This document shows, in pieces, positions 1 to 10,900 of a stretch of 64,000 nt of DNA. Made by a program: the position numbers and the translations under genes. The notes under the pieces are model-generated. The model searched no databases. It was not told the DNA's origin and saw nothing but the letters and a program-made list of their open reading frames with translations. This DNA is from Engraulis encrasicolus (taxonomy: Eukaryota > Chordata > Actinopteri > Clupeiformes > Engraulidae): contig NC_085880.1 in NCBI RefSeq assembly GCF_034702125.1, forward strand, positions 14,072,475-14,136,474, read 5' to 3'. Within the stretch, counting starts at the first letter, position 1. Each line of letters opens with the position of its first letter.

Positions 1-700
1 GGTCGCGGCCGGTGTATTCGTGTGGTTAGAATCCAGTACTGGGCCTGATCACTTTCTAGCTTGAGGATTTTTTAAATCAATTATTCACAGTTGAATTCAA
101 GTCAGTGAAAGTACACAATATTTTTGATATATCCATTTCTATTTCGTTGTCTTAAGGCGTGTAATGTCTAATGTCATTTCTTTATCATTATTTTTACTTA
201 CCTATTTTGTTCATCTATTTTAATTTTACTTCATTTTCATTATTTACTTTCCTATTTGTTTGTTTTTTGTTCATTTCAAATCCTAGTTAGAGAGAGTACT
301 CCAACCCTGCATAATTAGGACCTGAATTTTGGTGTGAAATTTTAGGCCCCGATTAGTTTTTCTAATGCCAAATTCCTGCATAACTGCATAACAACATTGC
401 TATCAGATATGACAACCAGCCCCCAATGTGCCCCATAGACACATATGTAATGTTTGGAAGGAAAAAAGAGAGACAGAGAGGGTCATTGCAATACCTGCTA
501 TGAAAAAAAATCCAACTTGGTTCTGATTTTAGTTGAGCCAACTTAAAAAATCTAAAGCAACCTCCTGCGAAACACCCACCATCCTCCGGGAGGCTAATAA
601 ATAATTTGAATTTGAACTTTAATTGAATCCTTCATTTACTGTAAGCTATGATTGAACCACCTTTCTCCTTGTAGATTAAAAAACAGCACATGATGCATAT
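1..700. other. AT-rich flank, no gene seen
   Basis: Bases 280-456 are the left end of duplication unit A and match 28754-28774 plus 29983-30102, that is, unit B with its insert removed. I see no exon here. Confidence 0.5.
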
Positions 701-1600
701 GGGTGGGAGACGTGACGCCCTGTTTTTTCGTAGCATTGGTTAAAAACCTACAAAACTGTTATTATTCCTCTGAAAAACAAATGTCAACAAAGAAGATGTG
801 GTACGCTATGTTTCATATTAGTCTTAGATGGAAAAAAAAAAAACTGGAATATAATATATATATAAATTAACCAACAACATTTTGAATAATGTATGAAGCA
901 TTTGGCATGATTGCATAAATATTAACTTTATATTAAGATATGTGAATGTGAAAAAACTCAAGACAGTAATATTAACTACAAGTTCAATTTCGTAACACAA
1001 ATTGCGTCCTGTGGGGTGACATGTATGTCAATGTTTGTGAATTGGCAGCTGCAAGGCCAACTACAAGGGTCTTAAAGACTGGCTCCTAACCAGTCAGTAC
1101 CTCAGTTATTGGAGAGTGGTCTGGAAGTTTAAGGTGACTATTAACCTCTTAATATGTCTAAATATTGCATGTTTCTGTCACGCAATGTTTAGGTTCATTT
1201 TATGGTGTCCTCTGGTGTGACTGCTCTTATAGAAGGAGAAAAAGTTTTTATAAATTAAAACACATATTAAGATTGAACACATTATCATTATCAAGTTAGC
1301 ATGAGCTCAGATGTCAGTCATGTATACAAAAGGATTAAAATGGCCATAAAGCAGTGAATTTCCTGTGGCGTGACTTCATTTTCCTGCGGTGTGCCTATGC
1401 AATGTGTTGATGCAGGACACATTTTCCCAAAAATGGAAAAATAAGGGGAAAAAAAAGGCAAAAATAAGGCGAAATTCCACGGACCACTAAGTGCTTTATT
1501 TTGTTCTATTTTTTTTTCTATTTTTTTTCCTTCATTTTTTTCAGGAATTGGAAAAACTTTTTTTGTGTGTATGTGTTACGCCCTCAAACGTCAACCACCC
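701..1600 (+). mobile_element. Non-autonomous DNA element, copy 1
   Basis: Bounded by short terminal inverted repeats of the GGGTGG...GACG...GGGCG type and matching, in reverse complement, the element at 6784-8153. It is present only in unit A, within an A-specific stretch 457-1830. No transposase frame. Superfamily not assigned. Confidence 0.6.
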
Positions 1601-1915
1601 ACACACACATGCACAGATGTTGAACAAACACACTTCCTCTGTTGGATTTTTGATGTAAAGTATTCTACAGCCATGCAAGCATGGGCTGGTGGTGATCGCC
1701 AATACATAACCATCTCCTGAAACCACTGGTGCTAAGAGCAGTGTAAGTGATGCGGTTCAGAATACCGTTGAGATGAAGAATACTCAGGATGGGGCAGCTA
1801 GCGTTAATGATGCCCACATTGCAAGGGAGGGAGTGCAATGATAACTTCAAATAGGGGGCATATGTAAAAACTGGGTAACCTGTTTATATCATGCATGTTC
1901 TCCTGTCTCCAAAAG

Positions 1916-1989
1916 GGCACCAAAGCTGTAAAGACTGAAGGAAAGACACAGGAAGATGGTCCAGTCAGTATGAACACCTTGGAGCCTGT
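1916..1989 (+). CDS. Gene A exon 1
   Basis: A 74-nt exon conserved with 30905-30978. It has a pyrimidine-rich acceptor and a GTGAGT donor. It is open throughout in the frame that joins exon 2 in phase 2. An ATG at 1970 with A at -3 is the likely original start. A further upstream exon cannot be excluded because the frame stays open to the acceptor. Confidence 0.65.
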
Positions 1990-4900
1990 GTGAGTTGGAC
2001 AGTAAAGTGCAATATATTCTTGGTATTATGAAATTTACATTTTTTTTATTTGAGGGAACAGTCCTCAATTTCTGGAAATGTGTTCATTCCCCGTCACCCC
2101 TAGAGTTAAATAATTGACTTGAATTGATTAATTCCCTTTTCTTCTATTTAACAAGACTATATTTGACCGAACATGCAGTATTTACAATCCCTCTTCACAT
2201 ATGTATGTGGTGTAATGTGTTGTTTTACAGTAAGTCTCTAGGACCTGTAAAAGAAGAGTCTACCACTGATGATCACAACAGGAGCCAGATCCAGAGCCAG
2301 AGCCAGAGCTGCAGTAGAAGCCCCAGTCTGAGCATAAGCCCAAGTCTAAGTCGAGACATTGGTGATACAAACCAGAGCTGCAGTCGCCAGACTCCCCAAA
2401 GTGAATTGCACCAAGGAAGCAGTGAGAGGAGAGGTGGAGGAAACAGTGAGCCGAAGAGAGGAAGAGATACCCTAGAAAGCACTGAGGAGAGGAAAATATC
2501 AGATAGCGGAGGGAGCAGTGATGCCAGGAGAGGTAGAGATGGCAGAGAAGAGCAAAGGAGGAGATGACCGGAGGTGCAGTTGGAATAGAGACCCTAAAAA
2601 GGAGAAGCACGGAGGGAAAAGCAGTGGGAGCAGCAGTGCCACTAGCACCAGGAAACGCCACAGCAACGAAAGTGTGAGCAGTGTCACAGCAGAGATGGCC
2701 AATAAGAGAGCCAAGACCGTAAGCAGTCCCACAGCGAAGATGTCCACCAAGAGAGAAAGGACAAGCCTATCCAGTCCCACGGCAAAGTTGTCTACTAAGA
2801 GAGCTAAGACCAGTTTGTCCGGCCAAAGTTCACCTGCCCCAGAGATGACCAATGACAATGACTATCTGGTCAGGAAAGAAATGGAGCTTAAAGAATTAAC
2901 TGCGTCACTTAATAGGTTAAAAGCCATGCTGGCCATGTGTACCCCACCGACCTCCCCTGGCACTAACGATATAAATGACACAGATGTTACCCCTCAACCT
3001 TTACTTGGTAACATGGAGAACGCTGTTGAGGTCTTACCCAGTCAAACCCCTCTTCTGGTGGATAATAACAGCTCTATCCCCCTGCCCAGAGTTGACAACA
3101 AAGATGAAGGTACTCAGAAGGTTGGTTCTGATAATTTTGGGGGTGGCAGCTGGGATACTGGTAGCTGTCTGGAGCAGCAGCTGCACAAGGAGGCTGAGTT
3201 GACTGAGGAGAGGGCCATCCTGCTAGGACAAGAACCCGATGACTGTCAGCACACAGGCAGTGAGCAGAACACATGGTCAGGGCAAGACCAGTCAGTAGCC
3301 CAAATACACAGACAATTAAACAAGGACGAGCAATTTTGTCAAGATAAAACTCTTCTCCAGTACAGAACTGCAGCCCGATCTGAAGAAAGTCAAAGGGGTC
3401 AAGAGCTATATGAGCCCTTTCAGGTTGATGAGGAAGATGAGAACAAGTCGATGGAGGAAACCACAAAAAAACAGCCGGCTTTCGACACCTCTAATATTAG
3501 CATTTACAGATCCCCTGCAGCTGAGACTAACGAAGACGAAGAAGAGCTGATCATGAAAGTAAGGGAGCTGGAGAGACTCAATGCATTGATTGCTGAAGGA
3601 AAGGCTATGCTAGCCATGAAGACACAGGACACCCCCCCTGATTGTGAGTGCCCAAATCAAGCTGATAAGACCCCAGAGATTTCAACCAAATGCCAACCCC
3701 ACGGCTTCCTTCCTGTCCTCCAACAAACACCTTCCTCTGTGGACAATCACAGAACTACAGCCCTTTCTGAAAAAAGCTGTGGGGCTAAGCTGTATAATCC
3801 CTTTGAGGTTGACGCGGAAGATGAGAACACGATGATGGAAGGAAGCATCAAGGGGCTACATCATGACTCACAGCAGCAGGAAGTAACAGCTGAGGAGGTT
3901 GGGACTGGTACTGGACCTTATTGTGGCATTGATATGGTGTCCCCCGTGGAGGGTCAACTCCTCAGCAGGGTCAAGGGGGCTGGGATTGGTGGCATGGGTA
4001 TAGTCTCTCACAGGGAGGACCGGTCCTTCAGCCAGCCTGAGTTAGAGGATGAGGAGACTTATCTGTACGGAGGAAAGCCTGGTGACTGCCCTCCTGCCTG
4101 TACCGGTAGCAAGCACCTCAAGAGTTCAAACAAATGTGAGAAAACTGAACAAACACTGAGTCCGGACAAGAGTGATGTACCTAAACTAACATTTCGGGAA
4201 ATTGAGACCATCTTACTGTCTATGGGATTTAGCTTTCCACAGAGCTCTACGGTTAACCAGCTAGGAAGTAAGGCAGATGAGGCAATAAAGACTCATGGTG
4301 CAACACCATCATTATTTTCATCTCACGTAGACACCCATGGCAGGCAGGTGTATGACCCTTTCCAAGTCAGTCAAGAAGAGCATGGAAATGAGGCTGTGGA
4401 AGCAACCAAAAGAGAACATGATAATCCACATATGGAAGAAAAATTAAGACATCATGGAAATCAACTGGTGAAAGCTGGGGTAGGAGAGCAATGGAACCAG
4501 GCTACGGAAGCAATCACAGGGCAGCCAGAGACGGGGGGCTATGGGAAGCAGCTTGTGGAATCCTTCATAGAAGATCTTGAGAATCCGCTCATGGAGACAG
4601 CTATACGACAGCATGGGAATAATAGGCCTTTGGAAGAAGGACCATTAGTGCAGCCTCAAGACGGACTTCTTGAGGAGGACAGAAATGTTTTAATTGGCTA
4701 TGACCTAGAGTCTTCTAAGCAGGAAGGGGAGGACTTCTTCAGTAGAGCCGAGAAGGATAAGGAGCACAACAGGTCAAAGGAGCATGAAACAGGAGGCCAA
4801 ACGAAATGTATGGACAAGAATCACCAGGCAAATAAGGCCACTCCCAAAGTTGACAGTCTTCAGCATCCACAAGGTATGTCCCAAATGTATTGTGAAAATC

Positions 4901-7900
4901 TCCCTTCAAACTCAATTAATGGTAAAAAGAAAATGTCTGTGGGTGTTTTAATATGATTGAGTTAAGAAACAAATCTACCTTAGTAGGAAATACACTTTAG
5001 CTGTTTTTTGTTCATTCTTTGCTCCATAGCAGTTGTTAGCCAGGGGCTAAGCATCAACCATTGCCAAGTAACAAATGCTGTCACTTGTCTAGAAAGCTCA
5101 ATATTTACCCTCTACCCTCTATCTGTGAAATGTGTTGTCCAGGACCTGTTACCAATAGTGTGGAAACAATATGGATTTGTGGCGATGGGCTTGTGGATCT
5201 GGCATCCCGCTTGGCAAATTCACCAACATATGGCATGAAATTGGGACAGAGTATTGCCGGCGTCCGCTTGTACTGGAAAGGTGAGTTGGCCATGAAATGG
5301 GCAGGGCTTGTACCCCAATTGCTCCAGCTTGCTCGTGATTGGCCAATTCCAGACATGCTCATCATCCACCTGGGTGACGATGACATCATCTTGAGGGACA
5401 CACAGGAGCTTCAATGCGCCATGGAGAAAGACCTGACCTTCATACACAACCTCTTCCCCCACTGCCTCATTGTCTGGTCAGACCTGCTGCCCAACAAAAT
5501 TTCCAAACAAGGTTCTTCAGCTCTGGTGGTCCAGGATGGGATTCATGATGTGGTCAATCGCAGAATGCATGATGTGGTTGCAGCACTGGGTGGAACGGCA
5601 CTGACTCATGAACTCCTCATCCCCGAGCTCTATCGGCTTCAGGGGGCCCGATTCTCACGGCTCGTTGTGGAAAAGCTTTTCTTGAACATCAAACAATTTG
5701 TGGGTCAGTGGAGCTTGGAAGTGCACCACGCTTCAGAGATGTGTTCCCCAGAGTGCCACCCTCTGCCTTGTGCTTCTTCATTCACCTGTTCCATCCCTGA
5801 TGACTCCATTCATCCTAAATCTACCAACAGTCACTCTAAGCACAAGGAAAGACCTCCCTCACATCCCCCCTCATTGCCAAAGAAGGTAAACTTGTTTCAA
5901 TTAAGGCTTGCATTGTATTTTTATATTTCTTATACCAGGCTATTGTCATATAGTAGCTCCTGTGTGATTCTAATAACATTGTCCGCTCCGCAGAGTAACT
6001 GATATTAAAACAACAAATTGTTACACAAAACTTTTTGTTGCGGCTCTTACCCAGAGCAACTTGGTGATGACACTGCTTTTGTTTGGTTGTAGCAAGAGCA
6101 GGTTGGTGAGGGACAGGTAAAGCCCAAGGAGGTGAGACAGTCTACGGAGACAGTGAAGAGGTCTACAGGGGTGATGGAGGCAAAGCAGTGTATGGAGCAG
6201 AGGACTCCATCCCCTGAGGTGGTGAAGCCCTGCCCTGTACCTGACGAGTCGTCTGCTTCCACTCATCCTCAATCTCCCAACAGTCACCCCAAGCCTGAAG
6301 AAAAATCTTTTTCTACCATGGTGCTTAATAAGGTAAAACTGCTTTGAACCAGATTTTTTCTAGTTAGTTTGTTAAAAACAGAAACGGAATTTTAACATGT
6401 ATGTTTTGTGTTTCACCATTAAACAGACGTTTCCTTACCGGCTAGAACAAAAAATAAAAAATCTTCCCAGAATGGTTCATTTACATATCCTGTCAGCTGT
6501 TGAACTGTCTCATCAATCGTAAACCAAATATAATACTATGAGAACCTTCAATAAGTAAGACAAGAATAGTTCAAAACAATCACCATTTCAAATGTGATGT
6601 TTGTTGTTAACCAAAGGATTTTTCACACAAATGTCAATGGCATTAGTCAGATGGTTATGCCACACAACAAAATCCAAAATCTTTGTGGAAAATTGACAAA
6701 TTAATTACTATTACTTTTAATAAGCGTTTTTGCTCCAGAACATAAAAATCATAAAATTTCTGGTTTCATGTTTCAACAGTACAGGGGTGGTTGACGTTTA
6801 AGGGCGTAACGCAAAAAAAAAAAAAAAGTTTTTCCAATTCCTGGAAAAAAATAGGAAAAAAAATAGAAAAAAATAAAGCTCTTAGTGGTTCGTGGAATTT
6901 CGCCTAATTTTTGCCATTTTTGGGAAAATGTGCCCTGCGGTGTGACATCCTTGGTGTGACATTTCTGTAAGATACAATAAAATTATTAATATTCTGCACA
7001 CACATATCCCCCATGCTCTTTGTACAATTGTTCCTTTGACCCTCACCCCACACACACACTACTACCCACCCGCACACCCACCACCCCCCCGCCTATGCAT
7101 TGTACAGGCAGACAACTGTGTGAATGTGACAAATAAATCTCCTGGTGTCCTTATATCCTTGCATGATACGTACATGAAAAACAAGTAAGGATTGAGTAAC
7201 ACATTGCATAAGCATGTCAGACCGCAGGACATGAAGTCAAACCACAGGCAATTCACTGCATTGTGGCCATTTTAATCCTTTTATATACAGTTCATGACTG
7301 ACCTCTTAGCTCATGCTAACTAGATAATGATATTGTGTTTAATCTAGAGATGCACCGGATCCAGATTTTTAGGATCCTGCCGGATACCGGATCCACTACT
7401 TAAGATCCTGCCGGATCCGGAACCGGATACCGGATCCTACGAAAGGGTTGAAACACATAGCCTACTCACTCACGTGGGCCCTTTTTATCACGTTGGCTTA
7501 AATTATTTTGACTTAAAAGCCTCGGCTACCGGATCCTGGATCCTGGAACCGGATCCGGATAGTCTGAAAAACCCAATTATCCTGCCGGATCCGGAACAGG
7601 ATCTTGGATCCTGTACATCTCTAGTTTAATCTTAATATGTGTTTTCATTCATGAAAAAAATGTTCCTTCTATAAGACCAGTCACACCACAGGACACCATA
7701 AAATGAACCTAAGCATTGCGTGATATGCAATATGTAGACATGATAAGAGGTTAATAGTCACCTTAAACTTCCACACCACTCTCCAATAACTGAGGTACTG
7801 ACTGGTTAGGAGCCTGTCTTTAAGACCCTTGTAGTTGGCGTTGCAGCTGCCCGTCCACAAACCTGACATACATGTCGCCCCGCGGGATGCAATTTGTGTT

Positions 7901-10900
7901 ACGAAATTGAACTTGTAGTTAACATTACTGTATTGAGTTTTTTCACATTCATACATTTTAATATAAGGTTAATTTACAGGACATTTGACATATGAAACTT
8001 TACATAAATCTTAACAGAAATGTTTCTTCTCATCTAAGACTAACATGAAACATAATGTACCACATCTTCTTTCATTTACATTTGTTTTTAAGAGGAAAAA
8101 TAACAGTTTTGTAGTTTTTTAACCAATGTTACGTAAAAAGCGTCAACCATCCACAGACTGGTTTAGCGTTTTCTGTTACTTGGCCAACTTAGTTGTAGTA
8201 AGGGCAGGCACTGAAGATCTCTTCTATCAATCAATTTATCAATTATTCATTCTGTCAAAAGTATTTATATAGCACATTGTCCTACTTATTCATCATTCAA
8301 TTGCAGTGTATACCAACAGCAATAGCTTGGTATAATGACTGCCCTCTGAACAGTGTGGAAGATATTTTAAGAATATATGTCGCTTGTCCTCGTATTTGTG
8401 TATATGTCCGCCACGCCAATGTTTGTATGTTAGGTTTGTATGTTTTTAAGGGCTGTTGTAACAATGCAATTCTCCCCTGGGATGAATAAAGTCTCTCTGT
8501 CTGCCTGCCTGCCTGTCTGCCTGTCTGTCTGTCTGCCTGCCTGCCTCTATCTATGTATTTATCTAGCTATCTATCTATCTACCGACAAATTACTTCATAT
8601 AACACTATGCTCAGCTGATGCTTTTATCAAGAGCAACTTGGTCATGATGACACTGGTTTTGTTTGATTTCAGCAGCTACAGGTCGGAGAGGAGTCTAGGA
8701 AGAAGGCAAAGTGCTCTACAGAGGACAGGAAATGGCCTACAGAGGAGGCAAAAATGTCTACGGAGAAGGAAAAACAATACACAGAGGTGGCAAGGCCGTC
8801 TACAGAGGAACCGAAACAGTCTCCGGAGGACGCAAAATTGTCCAGAGAGGAGGCAAAACAGTCAACAGAGGAGGCGAGAAAGGCTGCTTTGGCAGGAGCG
8901 CGGGCAGTATTTGCGGAAAAGCGGGCGGCTCTGGAGGCACAGAAGGCAGCTTTGGAGGCCATGCTGGCTAAATTTGCAGTGAGCCCAACGCTGCCTTACA
9001 GTGAGCACACCACAGGTACAATATACACACAGTTTAACACAGAGGGACACTTGTCAATAACAAAACCAGAGCTATGAAGATGATGATGATGATGACAATA
9101 ATGATGATTATTATTATCAGAAGTAGTATTGTTGTTCTAGTCATTATTGTTTTTAAGGGTAGCTGTAGCAATTTGTCTTGCAATCAGTAATACGATTTAA
9201 TCCCACATGTTGGACATCTCCCCTACCTTCATTCATGGAACCTTGAGCAACCCATGTGATACTCTGTATTCTTCAATGACTGTTTTTTTTTCAATCCTGC
9301 AGATCAACAAATTGAAGAAAAACAAAGATTTAAGATTAACCAAACTAAAACCAACAAGGTCTGGGTTTTTGGGGACTCCCGGGTGGTGAAGTCCGTCCAA
9401 AAGAGGTTGTTTATGTACCAAATTAAAAAACATGGCTTTTGGATTTCATACTGGATACCGTTAGCAGACGTGACCTTATCCAAGGTCATAGAGCATCTGA
9501 TGGAGGCCCGTTGCTGTAGACCGTTTCCGGACATGCTGATCATCCATCTTGGATCATTCTGTGACATCCCACATGGGAACCTGGAGGAGATGGTGTTGAC
9601 CATCCAGGAGCACCTGCTCATGATCCGACGGATCTTCCCCGGGTGTGTCCTGGTGTGGTCGGACATCCTGTCAAGGACACACAGGGAAACACAAGGACAT
9701 GAGGATGCCCACAGCGCTGACCTGGCGAGTAACCGGCATGAGGTCACTCAGAGACTGCACAACGTAGTCAAGCAACTTGGAGGAGCAGCGATCACACATG
9801 GAAACATTCAGTCAGAGCACTTTGACTGTGAAAGGAGTCAGCTCTCTGACGTAGGCGAGCAGCTGTTTCAGCAGAACATCGTAGACTTTGTGGATCAGTG
9901 GAAGTGGGACCACAACTCCACCCGAAGTCTTTCAGAACCTCTTCCCGAACCCACAAGACCTGCAGACCACAAGGAAATGCTGGGACCTTCAACTGATAGA
10001 ACTGTTCAGCCCATTACAGGTACCATTATATTATTTAATTTTTAAAATGTTTTTTGAAGGCTTTGATGAAAGGAAGAGATGAGAGGAAGTAAGTGGGAGA
10101 GAGACACCAGGTAGGGTAGGGTCGGTAAATGACTCGGGCTGGAATCGAACCCGGGCTGCCCACATATGGTACGGTAGCTAAGCGTGCTGTGCCACAGCAC
10201 CCCCAATTTGCTTTCGCTGGCAAGACATGTCAAGCATGTGTGATGGTAAAAAGTAATTTGTACAAAAAGGTGTCCCGTCTGTAAAATCAAACATGGTATT
10301 GGGACTGACATACAGTAGCTTGGGTCTGCATCGGAAAGCTGAATTTCTCTTTAAGTAACATGCATGTCAACATGTACTTTGACTTCAAAGACATATCATG
10401 ATCTTCCCTATGGGGTTTTAACAGGGCTGGACTGGGATTTAAAAACATCTGGGTCAGGCATTTTTAGTTCACCCGGCATTTAGAAAGACAATGAAGCACA
10501 TGACATTTTCACAGGTAGGGGGCGCTCGGTTTCAGAAGCGGCGCCCCCATTTAACCACCAGCTACCCCGAGGAGCATATTGCACACCACAGACAAGCCAG
10601 GACACCAGGTTGGAATTTAAGTCAATATTTATTTACTATTAAATGTCTAAAAGCAACTCACTCCCACACACACATGTGCACACACACACACACACACTCA
10701 CTCACTCACTCACAGGCCCATTCTCTCACTCACTCACACAGGTCCCAGGGGCAGTTCTGTAATGTCCTGTAACCAGTTCATTCTGTGGGCTCATAACCAG
10801 AGTCCGAATCCAGTTCCTAGTCCATCGTTCACACCCTTGGGTCTGCTCATGCCAGCAGGGGTTCCGGCACACGGGGGAGTGGGGTCCACATCTCTCTGAA

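Noticed and set aside
1671..1742. Possible upstream exon of gene A (TTCTACAG before, GTAAGT after)
   Set aside because: All three frames contain stops, and it lies in a stretch missing from gene B. At most a 5' UTR exon.
1731..1846. Open stretch starting G-A-K-S-S-V-S upstream of exon 1
   Set aside because: Confined to the A-specific insertion, no matching sequence in B, and no in-phase junction to exon 1.
10080..10205. Possible tRNA gene because of the B-box string
   Set aside because: No cloverleaf, and it has a relative at 28020-28190: a SINE.
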